Origin: an uncultured Acetatifactor sp.
GTDB lineage: Bacteria; Bacillota; Clostridia; Lachnospirales; Lachnospiraceae
Assembly (NCBI GenBank): GCA_910583845.1
Contig: CAJUAB010000023.1
Coordinates: 14,524-78,523 of the forward strand
DNA length: 64,000 nt
Direction of reading: 5' to 3'
The position numbers and the translations under genes were made by a program. Each line of letters starts with the position of its first letter. Positions within the stretch are counted from its first letter, which is position 1. The notes under the pieces were generated by a model. The model ran no database searches, was not told where the DNA came from, and saw nothing but the letters and a program-made list of their open reading frames with translations. Positions 43,033 through 53,167 of this stretch are shown here, one piece after another.

Positions 43033-43977
43033 ATGGAAAAGAAACTATCCAATATTTTATGGGCGGATGTGAAGCATCGCTTTGCGGCAACGGGGAAGCA
43101 GATGAAAAAGTCCAGGATTTCCTACCTGTTTGTGGCTCCGTTCTGTCTGCTGTTCATCCTGTTTTACCTGGTGCCGGTGGCCACGTCCATAACCTTGAGC
43201 TTCACCTATTACAATGTGCTGGAATCCCCCAGATTCATAGGATGGCAGAATTATATCAACCTGTTTTTCGCGGACGATGTGTTCCCCACTGCGGTGAAGA
43301 ATACCTTCCTCTTTGCCGTGGTGACCGGTCCCATCGGATATTTCGCGGCGCTGATTATCGCATGGATGATCAATGAGATCAAGAATCGTTTTCTCAGAGC
43401 TTTCATGACGCTGGTTTTTTATGCCCCCACCATTTCCGGCCAGGCATATTTTATCTGGAAATTCATTTTCTCCAGCGACAGCTACGGGATGGCCAACGGC
43501 TGGCTGATGAAGCTGGGGATCACCTACAGCCCTGTATTATGGTTTGAAGATGCCAGGTACATACAGCCGATTCTGATTATCGTGGTGCTGTGGATGAGCA
43601 TGGGAACCGGGTTTCTGTCTTTTATCGCGGGCCTGCAGAATGTGGACCAGAGCCTTTACGAGGCAGGATATATGGACGGGATCAAGAACCGTTTCCAGGA
43701 GCTCTGGTATATCACCCTGCCCTCCATGAAGCCCCAGCTGATGTTCGGCGCCGTTATGACCATCACCACCTCCTTCGCGATTCACGATCAGCTGGCGGCG
43801 CTGGCCGGATTTCCCAGCGTGGATTACGCGGCGCACACGGTGGTATCCCACCTGGTGGACTACGGAACGGTCCGCTTTGAGATGGGTTACGCGTCCGCCA
43901 TCGCCACACTGCTGTTTATGGTAATGATCCTGTGCAACAAACTGGTACAGAAAGTGCTCAGAAAGGTGGGAAACTGA
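43033..43977 (+). CDS. Sugar ABC transporter permease (MalF/LplB-like)
   Basis: About 314 residues, six membrane helices. SYLFVAPFCLLFILFYLVPV is the first; the ATPase-contacting EAA loop reads EAGYMDGIKNRFQELWYITL. It forms a heterodimer with the next gene. ATG 43033 has GGGGGCGGGA upstream and is preferred to the ATG at 43012, which overlaps the previous gene. No ATPase gene is nearby, so a shared MsmX-type ATPase is likely. Confidence 0.92.
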   Translation: MEKKLSNILWADVKHRFAATGKQMKKSRISYLFVAPFCLLFILFYLVPVATSITLSFTYYNVLESPRFIGWQNYINLFFADDVFPTAVKNTFLFAVVTGPIGYFAALIIAWMINEIKNRFLRAFMTLVFYAPTISGQAYFIWKFIFSSDSYGMANGWLMKLGITYSPVLWFEDARYIQPILIIVVLWMSMGTGFLSFIAGLQNVDQSLYEAGYMDGIKNRFQELWYITLPSMKPQLMFGAVMTITTSFAIHDQLAALAGFPSVDYAAHTVVSHLVDYGTVRFEMGYASAIATLLFMVMILCNKLVQKVLRKVGN

Positions 43978-43978
43978 C

Positions 43979-44842
43979 ATGGCAAAAAAGAAAAGAAAAG
44001 GCGTCAAGCCCAGCCATTCCAGAACAGGCAATTTCTTCAATATGTTTTTGCTGATTGCCCTGGGCCTGTTTATGGTGGTGCCTCTGGTGCTTTCCATCAG
44101 CAATTCTTTAAAGCCGCTGGAAGAGTTGTTCGTATTTCCTCCCAGGCTGTTTGTGAGAAATCCCACCTTGAAAAATTTCCATGACGTGTTTGTGCTCATG
44201 TCGGAGTCCTGGGTGCCTTTCTCGCGGTATATTTTCAACACGGTACTGATTACAGTGGCCGGTACATTGGGACATCTGATCATCGCCAGCCTCTGTGCCT
44301 ACGCGCTGGCAAAGCATAAATTTCCGGGGCGCAATCTGATCTTCGGCACAGTGGTGACAGCCCTGATGTTCGCGGGCCAGGTGACGGCCATTCCCAATTA
44401 CCTGATTATGAGCAGGATCGGGTGGCTGGATTCCTATCTGGCGCTGATTGTCCCGGCCATAGCAAAACCCATGGGCCTGTTCCTCATGAAGCAGTTCATG
44501 GAACAGATTCCGGACAGCCTGCTGGAGGCGGCCAGGATTGACGGCTCCAATGAGTTTACCACCTTCAGCCGTATCGCCATGCCCCAGGTCAAGCCCGCCT
44601 GGCTGACGCTGATTATCTTCTCGTTCCAGGATCTGTGGAACATGCAGGGAGGGAACTTTATCTACAGCGAGAATCTGAAGACGCTTCCCTACGCGCTGTC
44701 TCAGATCGCGGCGGGCGGGATCTCCCGGGCCGGCGCGACGGCGGCGGTGACGGTCATCATGATGGTGGTGCCGATTTTGATTTTCATCATCAATCAGAGC
44801 AGCATCGTGGAGACCATGGCTTCTTCCGGTATCAAGGAGTGA
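43979..44842 (+). CDS. Sugar ABC transporter permease (MalG-like)
   Basis: 287 residues with six membrane helices; NMFLLIALGLFMVVPLVLSI is the first. The EAA loop is EAARIDGSNEFTTFSRIAMP. It starts one base after the previous permease's stop, so the pair is coupled. It ends with a helix and SSIVETMASSGIKE, a common C-terminus of this type. Together with the upstream permease it forms the first of two pore pairs in the locus. Confidence 0.92.
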   Translation: MAKKKRKGVKPSHSRTGNFFNMFLLIALGLFMVVPLVLSISNSLKPLEELFVFPPRLFVRNPTLKNFHDVFVLMSESWVPFSRYIFNTVLITVAGTLGHLIIASLCAYALAKHKFPGRNLIFGTVVTALMFAGQVTAIPNYLIMSRIGWLDSYLALIVPAIAKPMGLFLMKQFMEQIPDSLLEAARIDGSNEFTTFSRIAMPQVKPAWLTLIIFSFQDLWNMQGGNFIYSENLKTLPYALSQIAAGGISRAGATAAVTVIMMVVPILIFIINQSSIVETMASSGIKE

Positions 44843-44884
44843 TCAATGTGGACGCGCGCGAGCGCGGTATGAGGGTATAAAAAG

Positions 44885-46357
44885 ATGAAAAGAAAACCAA
44901 AAGTTCGGATAAAAGCGTTGGGACTTGTGCTGGCGGCCGCGGCTCTGCTGTCTCAGGGGGAAGAGACATATGCAACGGTCATGCCCTACGACACCTACAG
45001 CTACGACTGGTGGGGGGAGGATGTGCTGCAGCCCCATGCCTACCTGTATGTGGAATCCTTTACGGGCGCAGACTTCGGGATGGATCTGAAAACGCCCCAG
45101 GATTTGTTCTTCAAGGACGGACTGCTCTACATAGCGGACACGGGAAATGACAGGATATTGATCATCACGGAGCAGGGCGAGTACGTGGACGAGATTACCG
45201 GCGGTCTGTCGGGCCCCCAGGGTGTATTCGTCACGGAGGAGAACCGTATCTATGTGGCGGATTCGGGCAACGGAAGGATTGTGGAGTTTGACCGGGACAA
45301 AAATCTGATCCGGGAGATCGGCAGGCCCCAGACGGATCTGGTGGACGCCTCCCAGAATTATGTGCCCACCAAAGTGGTGGTGGACGGCGCGGGCAGAATT
45401 TACGCCATTGCCTACGGCATCAATATGGGTCTGGTGGAATTCAATGAATTCGGGGAATTTCAGGGATTCATGGGGGCCACCCAGGTAACGGTGTCGCCTT
45501 TTGCGTATATCTGGAAAAATTATTTCTCCACGGATGCCCAGAAGCAGAGGATGGAGACCATCATTCCCACGGAGTACAGCAATATCTTCGTGGATCAGAC
45601 GGATTTTGTCTATGCCACCATCAGCAATCTGTCCGACGAGGACCATATGAACGGGGCGGATTCCATCCGACGCTTAAACCCCACAGGTACTGACGTACTT
45701 CGACGGCTGGGCAATTACAGTATCATCGGAGACCTGTATTCCGCCTCCGATGAGGCCAGCTGGTCTTCCTTCACCGATGTGTCCGCCACGGATTACGGCT
45801 GCTACTTCATCCTGGATAACGCCGGGGGAAAGGTGTTCTGCTATGACTATGACGGGAACTCGCTGTTCATATTCGGGGGGACGGGCAGCAGGAGCGGCCT
45901 GACAAGGAATCCTTCCTCCCTGGCGTTGAATGGCGACCAGTCCCGCCTGTACATTCTCGATGCCCAGCTGGGCAGTGTGCTGGCCTATGGTGTGACGGAG
46001 TACGGGGGGAATCTGCTGGGGGCCATGCGGGCGCATTTTACAGGGAACACCCAGGAGTCGGACCGGCTGTGGCAGGAGGTGCTGCGGCAGAACGCCAACA
46101 GCGAGGTGGCCTATATCGGTATGGGGAAGATCGCCATGCGGGAGGGCGACTATGAGCAGGCCATGAAGTATTTCCGGCTGGGGAACAGCAGGAAGTATTA
46201 CACCAGGGCGTTTGAGTTCTACCGGAAAGAGAAGATGCAGACCAGCTTTCCCGGGTACATGGGGGCGGCTATTCTGCTGACGGCGGCCTGGCTGTTGTTC
46301 CGGGCGGCAAAAAAAATAAAAAGATGGGCAGGTGAGGCAAAGTGCAGAGATATTTAA
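44885..46357 (+). CDS. Secreted/anchored NHL-repeat protein with TPR-like end
   Basis: 490 residues. N-terminal signal peptide, then NHL-type beta-propeller repeats: PQDLFFKDGLLYIADTGNDR, GPQGVFVTEENRIYVADSGN, PTKVVVDGAGRIYAIAYGIN. A TPR-like helical part follows (VAYIGMGKIAMREGDYEQAM) and a membrane helix near residue 455 (MGAAILLTAAWLLFRAA), so the propeller faces outward. GAGGG lies upstream of the ATG. Genes of this type accompany such permease operons together with Yip1 and DUF5696 proteins; the role is unknown, perhaps a scaffold for carbohydrate uptake. Confidence 0.82.
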   Translation: MKRKPKVRIKALGLVLAAAALLSQGEETYATVMPYDTYSYDWWGEDVLQPHAYLYVESFTGADFGMDLKTPQDLFFKDGLLYIADTGNDRILIITEQGEYVDEITGGLSGPQGVFVTEENRIYVADSGNGRIVEFDRDKNLIREIGRPQTDLVDASQNYVPTKVVVDGAGRIYAIAYGINMGLVEFNEFGEFQGFMGATQVTVSPFAYIWKNYFSTDAQKQRMETIIPTEYSNIFVDQTDFVYATISNLSDEDHMNGADSIRRLNPTGTDVLRRLGNYSIIGDLYSASDEASWSSFTDVSATDYGCYFILDNAGGKVFCYDYDGNSLFIFGGTGSRSGLTRNPSSLALNGDQSRLYILDAQLGSVLAYGVTEYGGNLLGAMRAHFTGNTQESDRLWQEVLRQNANSEVAYIGMGKIAMREGDYEQAMKYFRLGNSRKYYTRAFEFYRKEKMQTSFPGYMGAAILLTAAWLLFRAAKKIKRWAGEAKCRDI

Positions 46358-46965
46358 AATCCATGGCTTACGGTTTTCATGTGATTACGCATCCCTTTGA
46401 CGGCTTCTGGGATCTGAAGCGGGAGCACAGGGGTACGCTGGCGGCGGCGCTGACCTTCGCGGTGCTGACCGTGCTGATGCTGGTGGTCCAGAAGCAGGGC
46501 ACGGCATTTCTCTTCAATATGAACCGTCTGGAGGACGTGGACATGATGGTGGACATTGTCACGGTGGGACTGCTCTATGTTCTCTGGTGCGTCTCCAACT
46601 GGTGCCTGACCTCTCTGATGGACGGCGAGGGGAAGATGCGGGACATAGCCATTTTTACCGGATATTCCCTGCTGCCTCTGCTGATCATACAGTTTCCGCT
46701 GGTGCTTGTGAGCCATGTGATCACTGCGGAGGAGGGAACCTTTTACTATGTGTTTTCGGTGATCAGCTATATCTGGACGATAGCGCTTTTGGTGCTGGGG
46801 ATGATGATAACCCATCAGTACAGCATGAAAAAGACGCTGGCAACCACGGTGCTGACCCTGCTGGGAATGGCGATCATCCTGTTTATCGGACTGTTGTTTT
46901 TCAGCGTGATACAGCAGTTTCTGACTTTCGTAGTGACGGCTTATAAGGAGATCAGGTTCCGATGA
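46342..46965 (+). CDS. Yip1-domain membrane protein
   Basis: 207 residues with about five membrane helices. HPFDGFWDLKREHRGTLAAA at the start and WCLTSLMDGEGKMRDIAIFT followed by GYSLLPLL match the Yip1 family. It starts with GTG inside the last codons of the NHL gene (16-bp overlap, GAGG upstream), so translation is coupled. Function unknown; presence in the operon suggests a partner of the anchored NHL protein. Confidence 0.8.
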   Translation: MQRYLKSMAYGFHVITHPFDGFWDLKREHRGTLAAALTFAVLTVLMLVVQKQGTAFLFNMNRLEDVDMMVDIVTVGLLYVLWCVSNWCLTSLMDGEGKMRDIAIFTGYSLLPLLIIQFPLVLVSHVITAEEGTFYYVFSVISYIWTIALLVLGMMITHQYSMKKTLATTVLTLLGMAIILFIGLLFFSVIQQFLTFVVTAYKEIRFR

Positions 46966-46985
46966 CGGAAAGGAAAGAAAACGAC

Positions 46986-49541
46986 ATGAAAAAGAATCTT
47001 TTCAACAGAGCGATAAGCGTCCTGGCGGGACTGGCCGTGCTGTGCGGACTGATGCCGGGGCAACCCGTCCATGCGGCCCAGGGGGAGATTCCGGAGCGCA
47101 TGGAGCTGATTGCGGACAGCGGCAGTCTGGAACTCTATCTGGACCGGGAGCAGGCGGATTTCGCTGTAAAAGTGAAGGAATCGGGAGACGTGTGGTTCAC
47201 CAATCCCCAGGGGGCGGATGAGGACCCGCTGGCCAGCAATTATTACCGGGGCGTCATGAAGTCCCAGTTTTCCATACGGTATTTCAATGAGAATGTCCAG
47301 GCGTCGGAGATGGACAGCTTCAATGACGCGGTGTCCCGGGGACAGTTCACCGTGGAAACGGTTCCGGAGGGGGTAAAAATTGTCTACAATCTGGGTGAAC
47401 TGGCGGATCAGTTTGTTCTGCCCCAGATTATCAGCGCTGAGCGCTATGAGCAGTTTACGGCGCTGATGGATGAGAAAGCGGCCAGGAGCACGGGCAGAAA
47501 TTATCTGTATTTAAATAAGGAAGAATTAAAGGATGAAAAGCTGCAGGACTATCTGGAGAGGTATCCGGTTCTGGAGGAGCATCCCATCTATGTGCTCAAG
47601 GAGGACGTGAAGGACTATAAAAAGGAGGAGATCACGGCGTATTTTCTGGAGGCGGGCTATACGGCGGAGGATATGGAGCAGGATCATCTGGAGAACGGTT
47701 TTGAGGCGGCCAACGAGAAGCCCTGGTTCAATATCACCGTATCCTACTATCTGGACGGGGACAGTTTTGTGGTGGAGATGGACCCCGGCGCCGTGGAGTA
47801 TGACACGGACAAATATTATCTGGTCGACATAGATCTGCTGGAGTACTTCGGGGCGGCGGGGCCGGAGGATACGGGTTATCTGTTTGTGCCCGACGGGAGC
47901 GGCGCGCTGATCCGGTTTAACAATGGAAAGGTAAACGCTCCCGCCTATATCGGCTATGTGTACGGGGAAGACAAGACCAACCAGGTGAACCTGACCAAAA
48001 AGCCGGAAATCGATCAGGATGTGACGGTGCGTATGCCTGTGTTCGGGGCAAAGAACGGAGACGCGGCTTTCTTTGCCATTGTGGAGGGCGGCGCGGCCGG
48101 CGCGGATGTGAACGGAATAGTGGCGGGCAGGACGGACAGCTACAATCATGTACACGCAGGCTTCGGTTATCTGAGCTATGGCGCGATTTCCCTGGGGGAT
48201 ATGGTGGGAAACAACAGCTTTCAGATGTATTCCCAGCCGGTGTTTTCGGAGAATTACAAGGTGCGTTACAGCTTCCTGCATGGGGAGCGGGCAAATTACG
48301 CGGGAATGGCGGCTTGCTACCAGGAGTATCTGGTGGAACGGAAGGTGTTTGACCGGCGTGTATCGGGAGAGGGAACCCCATTCTATATAGATTTTATAGG
48401 GGCGGTCCAGAAATCCGATTCCGTTCTGGGCATCAAGACCCAGGTGACGCAGGAGCTGACGACTTACGGGCAGGCGGCCGAGGCCGTGAGGCAGCTGACG
48501 GAAAGCGGTGTGAAAGATATCAAGGTGGAGTACAGCGGCTGGAGCAGCGGCGGCCTGCACGGCCGGGCGCCGGGCGGGGTGAAGGCGTTAAGCTGCCTGG
48601 AGCGTTCGGGGATGGACCAGCAGGAGTTTCTGCGGGCCATGAGTGAGCAGGGCGTCCCGGTGTTCCACACGGCCCAGCTGCAATATGTGTACAAGGATAA
48701 GGCATTTGACGGGTACAGGATGGAGAGCCACGCTCCCCGGTACTATGACAACACGGAGGCCCAGGCGGCCAGCTATCTGATTCCCAACGGCATGAAGGAC
48801 GGAAGATCAGACCCCATCAATATGATCAGCCCGTACTATGTGGAGGAGATGGCGGAGACCTTCCTGCAAAGGACGAAGAATTACGGGCTGGAGGGGATAT
48901 CCGTGGAGGAGCTGGCCTGTGATCTGTTCAGTGATTTTAACAGCAGACATTATGTGGACCGACAGACGGCGGCAGGATACAATTGCGCGGCCATGGAAAA
49001 ACTCGCGGCTTCCTGCCAGGGAGCGCTGCTTGGCAGCAACGCCAACGACTATGCCTGGCCGTATCTCACCGACATCAGGAACGTGCCCATGGACAGCAAC
49101 CGTTCGCAGATCATTGACGAGGTGGTGCCTTTCTATGGGATGGTGCTGCACGGCTACCGGGATTATGCCGGGGGGCCGGTGAATCTTTCTGGCGATGTAA
49201 ACACCATAATTTTAAAGAGCATAGAGTCCGGCGCGGGAATCTGCTTTGAGTGGATATGCGGGGATAATTCCCTGCTTAAGGACACGGAGTTTGACGGGCT
49301 GTACTCAGTGAATTATGAGGCCTGGCGGGAGACGGCGATAAACGCCTGGCAGAGAGTGAACGGGGCTACGGGGGCTCTGCGGGGTCTTCGGATCACAGGG
49401 CATGAGATGCTTTCCGAGGGCGTCTACTGCACCACCTACGAGGATGGCACCCGCGTGGTGGTGAATTACAACGGGCAGGATGCGCAGTATGAGGGAAACA
49501 CCGTGCGGGCGCAGGATTTCCTGGTAGTGAAGGAGGGGTGA
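46986..49541 (+). CDS. Large secreted protein, DUF5696-like
   Basis: About 851 residues with a signal peptide (AISVLAGLAVLCGLMPGQPV, cleavage after HAA). The rest is beta-rich in the first half and looks like a TIM-barrel-type domain in the second (FYIDFIGAVQKSDSVLGIKT, KDIKVEYSGWSSGGLHGRAP, YGLEGISVEELACDLFSDFN). It resembles DUF5696 proteins encoded beside carbohydrate ABC permeases in Firmicutes; a glycosidase activity is plausible but unproven. ATG 46986 is preferred because it opens the signal peptide and follows GGAAAGGAAAG; ATG 46962 overlaps the previous stop. Confidence 0.7.
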   Translation: MKKNLFNRAISVLAGLAVLCGLMPGQPVHAAQGEIPERMELIADSGSLELYLDREQADFAVKVKESGDVWFTNPQGADEDPLASNYYRGVMKSQFSIRYFNENVQASEMDSFNDAVSRGQFTVETVPEGVKIVYNLGELADQFVLPQIISAERYEQFTALMDEKAARSTGRNYLYLNKEELKDEKLQDYLERYPVLEEHPIYVLKEDVKDYKKEEITAYFLEAGYTAEDMEQDHLENGFEAANEKPWFNITVSYYLDGDSFVVEMDPGAVEYDTDKYYLVDIDLLEYFGAAGPEDTGYLFVPDGSGALIRFNNGKVNAPAYIGYVYGEDKTNQVNLTKKPEIDQDVTVRMPVFGAKNGDAAFFAIVEGGAAGADVNGIVAGRTDSYNHVHAGFGYLSYGAISLGDMVGNNSFQMYSQPVFSENYKVRYSFLHGERANYAGMAACYQEYLVERKVFDRRVSGEGTPFYIDFIGAVQKSDSVLGIKTQVTQELTTYGQAAEAVRQLTESGVKDIKVEYSGWSSGGLHGRAPGGVKALSCLERSGMDQQEFLRAMSEQGVPVFHTAQLQYVYKDKAFDGYRMESHAPRYYDNTEAQAASYLIPNGMKDGRSDPINMISPYYVEEMAETFLQRTKNYGLEGISVEELACDLFSDFNSRHYVDRQTAAGYNCAAMEKLAASCQGALLGSNANDYAWPYLTDIRNVPMDSNRSQIIDEVVPFYGMVLHGYRDYAGGPVNLSGDVNTIILKSIESGAGICFEWICGDNSLLKDTEFDGLYSVNYEAWRETAINAWQRVNGATGALRGLRITGHEMLSEGVYCTTYEDGTRVVVNYNGQDAQYEGNTVRAQDFLVVKEG

Positions 49542-49542
49542 T

Positions 49543-50475
49543 ATGGGACTGTTTCATAAAGTGAATGGGAAGAGAAAGCTGACGCTTCGAGGCAAAGAGG
49601 CAGTGGCGGGATATCTGTTTGCAATCCCCTTCCTGATCGGCTTCTTCGGTCTCTTTCTTCCGATGCTGATCAAATCCGTACAGTTCAGCTTCAGCAATAT
49701 GACAGTGGAGAAGGGCGGCTATGTGCTGACCAAAGCGGCAAACGGCGGACTGGAGCATTACATCAGGGCGCTGACCATAGATCCGAAGTTCAACATCAGT
49801 CTTCTGGAGGCCGTGAAGGATATGGCGGTGAACGTTCCGCTGATCATCATATTCAGCTTTTTCGCGGCAAACCTGCTGAACCAGAAGTTCAAGGGCAGAG
49901 GCATCGCCAGGAGCATCTTCTTTTTCCCGGTGATCCTGACCTCCGGTATCGTGCTGGGAATTGAGTCCTCGGACCTTTTGCAGACCACTCTGGGGCCGGA
50001 GGGGATGCTCTCGGCGGATGACGCCAACACGGTGTTCAACGTGGCGGGATTTCTGCTGAATTATACCAATCTGCCATCGGGGATCGTCATGTATCTGTCC
50101 CAGGCGGTGCTGGGGATTTACGACATTGTGATCGCCTCGGGGGTGCAGATTCTGATCTTCCTGGCGGGCCTGCAGGGGATTTCCCCCAGTCTGTATGAGG
50201 CCTCCAACATGGAGGGGGCCACGGCCTGGGAGAATTTCTGGAAGATTACTTTCCCGATGATCAGTCCGCTGATTCTGGTGAACGCGGTCTATACCATTAT
50301 AGATTCCTTTACCAGTGCCAACAACGAGCTGATGCAGACCATCAAGACCACCATATTCAGCGATGTCAAGTATGGCTATGGGTCGGCAATGGCGTGGATC
50401 TATTTCCTGATTATTGTGGTGATCATCGCCATTGTGGGCGGTATGATCGGCAAACGAGTATTCTATATGGATTAG
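49543..50475 (+). CDS. Sugar ABC transporter permease, second pair (LplB-like)
   Basis: 310 residues, six membrane helices after a basic start. LFAIPFLIGFFGLFLPMLIK is the first helix, and the EAA loop is EASNMEGATAWENFWKITFP. A loop between the first two helices is longer than in the first-pair protein. It starts 1 bp after the DUF5696-like gene, with GGAGGGGTG at its 5' side. It pairs with the next permease. Confidence 0.92.
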   Translation: MGLFHKVNGKRKLTLRGKEAVAGYLFAIPFLIGFFGLFLPMLIKSVQFSFSNMTVEKGGYVLTKAANGGLEHYIRALTIDPKFNISLLEAVKDMAVNVPLIIIFSFFAANLLNQKFKGRGIARSIFFFPVILTSGIVLGIESSDLLQTTLGPEGMLSADDANTVFNVAGFLLNYTNLPSGIVMYLSQAVLGIYDIVIASGVQILIFLAGLQGISPSLYEASNMEGATAWENFWKITFPMISPLILVNAVYTIIDSFTSANNELMQTIKTTIFSDVKYGYGSAMAWIYFLIIVVIIAIVGGMIGKRVFYMD

Positions 50476-50486
50476 GGGGAAGCGAA

Positions 50487-51473
50487 ATGAAAGCATACGC
50501 CATAGGAAAAGCGGGGATAAGGAAGAGCAGGAAGAGAATCACGGTGGCCAGGCTGGAGAGGCTTGCCATGGCAATTGTGAGAGGCGTCATCATATTCGGC
50601 ATCTGCTTCGTGATTCTCTATCCGATTTATCTGAAATTCAGCGTGTCGCTGATGGACGAGAAAGACCTGTATGACGCCACGGTCAAGTATGTCCCCAAGC
50701 ATTTTACGCTGGAAAACTACAGAAAGGTCCTGGAGGGCCTGGACTATTGGAAGAGTCTGCTCAATACGGCTCTTCTGTCCGCCGGGGTGTCCGTGCTGCA
50801 GATGGCGGCCTGTATGCTCACCGCCTACAGCTTTGCCAGGTTCCGGTTCCCGGGCAAGAGCCTGCTGTTTGGCTGCGTGATCTTTTCACTGATCGTGCCG
50901 CCGCAGATCGTGATGCTGCCCATGTTCATGAAATTCCGCTTCTTTGATATTTTCCACATCTTTGAGGCGGTGACGGGAAGCAGCGTCAATCTGATTGATA
51001 CGCCCTGGCCCATGCTGATTCAGGCGGTGACCTGCATCGGCTTTAAGAACGGGCTGTATATCTATATGCTGCGGCAGTTCTTCAAGGGATTGCCCAAGGA
51101 GCTGGAAGAGGCGGCCTTTGTGGACGGCTGCGGAAAACTGCGCACCTTTGTGCAGATCATGGTGCCCAGCACGGTACCCATGATGGTGACGGTGTTTCTG
51201 TTCGGCTTTGTATGGCAGTGGACGGATTCCTTCTACACCAACATGTATATACCCAAAGCCACACTCCTGGCCAATAAGCTGAATTCCCTGGCCGCGGTGC
51301 TGAACAAGCAGTATGCGGATATGGGAGGAAACATGAACTTCGTCAGCCCGGGATTTGCTTCGCAGATGAACAACACCGGGAGCCTGCTGGTGATTCTGCC
51401 GCTGATTCTTTTGTACCTGGTATGCCAGAGGTACTTTGTGGAGGGCATCGGGCGCTCCGGTATCGTGGGATAG
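50487..51473 (+). CDS. Sugar ABC transporter permease, second pair (MalG-like)
   Basis: About 328 residues. GVIIFGICFVILYPIYLKFS is the first membrane helix; the EAA-type loop reads EAAFVDGCGKLRTFVQIMVP. The frame is open upstream to 50394 inside the previous gene, but ATG 50487 with AGGGGGA six bases upstream is the clear start. It ends with the family tail YFVEGIGRSGIVG. Binding protein at 51623 follows. Confidence 0.92.
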   Translation: MKAYAIGKAGIRKSRKRITVARLERLAMAIVRGVIIFGICFVILYPIYLKFSVSLMDEKDLYDATVKYVPKHFTLENYRKVLEGLDYWKSLLNTALLSAGVSVLQMAACMLTAYSFARFRFPGKSLLFGCVIFSLIVPPQIVMLPMFMKFRFFDIFHIFEAVTGSSVNLIDTPWPMLIQAVTCIGFKNGLYIYMLRQFFKGLPKELEEAAFVDGCGKLRTFVQIMVPSTVPMMVTVFLFGFVWQWTDSFYTNMYIPKATLLANKLNSLAAVLNKQYADMGGNMNFVSPGFASQMNNTGSLLVILPLILLYLVCQRYFVEGIGRSGIVG

Positions 51474-51622
51474 AATGTGCCGGAAAAAGGGCGCGCAGAT
51501 AGCGGAAAGGAGGCCTCTGCCAGAGGCGGAGGCTGGTACAAACCGTTGATAAGGGCCTGCATGGGCTGTTATCATATACACTTATATTATATAAACTCAT
51601 ATAAGAAAGGAAGGAATGCATT

Positions 51623-53122
51623 ATGAAAAAGAAAGTTTTAGCCCTGTTGTTGACAACGGTCATGGCTGTGATGACGGTGGGATGCGGCAACGAACCCTCC
51701 CAGACGGGCAGTACGCCGCAGGATTCACAGGAGAGCGCGCAGGGGAGCACGGAGAGCAGCGCACCTGAGTCGTCTGTGCCGGAGGAGAGCAGCGCGGCGG
51801 AATCCACGCCGGAGGAGCCGGCACAGCCGCAGTATGATTTTGGCGGCAGGACCGTCAGAATCGGGTCCTTCTTCGACATGACCCCGGACCCGGAGGGAAG
51901 TATCTTCGACCAGGCTTTCTCGGAGCGCATCGCCTTTGTGGAGGAAAACTACAACTGCAATATCGAGTTTGTGGTGGTGGGCGGAGGAAATGACGAGATC
52001 ATCAACAATTACGTGACCTCGGTGCTTTCCGGCGATCCCTGCTGTGATGTGGGATATATTCTGAGCTACAGACTGCTTCCGGCGCTGATTGAGGGCGGCA
52101 TTGCCCAGCCTGTCAGCGATCTGGGCGTGGTGGACTTCTCCAATCCCTGGTATGACGCGGCGGCCACCGAGGCAGGCACCTACAAGGGAAAACAGTATGC
52201 CATGGGCAGAAGGGATGCCGGTGTGCAGTACGGCATCTTCTGGAACAAGACGCTGTTTGACCGCTACAATCTGCCCGATCTGTATGAATTGTATGAAAAC
52301 GGCGAGTGGACCTGGGATAAGTTCAAGGAGATTGCCCTGGCCGGCAATCAGGACACGGACGGGGACGGTGAGTACGATGTACATGGCTTTAACTGGAGAG
52401 AAAATCTGATCTGGAGCTTTATGACATCCAACGGCGCCAACGCGGTGAAGAAAACCGACGCAGGAATCGAATTGGCTCTGGAGACCCCGGAGGCTATGGA
52501 GGCCATGGAATTTTACGCCGACTTTACCCAGAACGTGCCTCAGTTAAAGGGCTGGCTGGGAGACTGGCAGAGCCAGATCTGGGATTTCCGGGACGGCAAT
52601 TCCTGCATGTGTTATGAGGCGTGGTGGATTTCCAGCAGCTATCTGGGAGAGATGGAGGATGAGTGGGGCTTTGTTCCGTTCCCCAAGGGACCCAGCGGTA
52701 AAGAATATGTTTCCTACGGCAAAGAGGCTTCTCCCTGGATGATGCTCAACGGTATCGAGAATCCCGAGGAGGTGGCGCAGATCGTGGATCTGATCTTCCA
52801 GATCTTCGACGATGAGGAAGAGTGGAACGAGGCCATACTGGCGGCCTTTGAGAAGAACGCCACGGATTCCACCGCAGTGGATATCTGTCTGGAGCTGTCA
52901 CAGAAGAACCAGATTTCTCCTCTGATGGGCTTTAAGGATCTGGATAAGATGATCAACGATATGATGGACAGCCTTTCCAACGGTGAGCAGACGCCCCAGA
53001 CGGCTCTGGAGGCCAATCGTTCCGCGCTGGAGGCGGCGGTGGCGGATATCCAGACCCATGATTATGATGCCGATATGCAGGAGATTATGAATCCTGCGGA
53101 GGAGGAAGCTGCGGCGCAGTAG
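51623..53122 (+). CDS. Extracellular solute-binding lipoprotein (family 1)
   Basis: 499 residues. Signal peptide with lipobox MTVGC, then a Ser/Glu/Pro linker (about 22-65) and a two-lobed solute-binding domain: GRTVRIGSFFDMTPDPEGSI, YKGKQYAMGRRDAGVQYGIF, ENGEWTWDKFKEIALAGNQD. The DTDGDGEYD motif could bind calcium. AAGGAAGG precedes the ATG. It is the probable receptor for the second permease pair; a 150-bp gap with small hairpins separates them, so it may also be transcribed alone at a higher level. Confidence 0.9.
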   Translation: MKKKVLALLLTTVMAVMTVGCGNEPSQTGSTPQDSQESAQGSTESSAPESSVPEESSAAESTPEEPAQPQYDFGGRTVRIGSFFDMTPDPEGSIFDQAFSERIAFVEENYNCNIEFVVVGGGNDEIINNYVTSVLSGDPCCDVGYILSYRLLPALIEGGIAQPVSDLGVVDFSNPWYDAAATEAGTYKGKQYAMGRRDAGVQYGIFWNKTLFDRYNLPDLYELYENGEWTWDKFKEIALAGNQDTDGDGEYDVHGFNWRENLIWSFMTSNGANAVKKTDAGIELALETPEAMEAMEFYADFTQNVPQLKGWLGDWQSQIWDFRDGNSCMCYEAWWISSSYLGEMEDEWGFVPFPKGPSGKEYVSYGKEASPWMMLNGIENPEEVAQIVDLIFQIFDDEEEWNEAILAAFEKNATDSTAVDICLELSQKNQISPLMGFKDLDKMINDMMDSLSNGEQTPQTALEANRSALEAAVADIQTHDYDADMQEIMNPAEEEAAAQ

Positions 53123-53167
53123 GGCATGAGGTTTTGCGGATAAACGTCGGGACATGTAACAAACATG

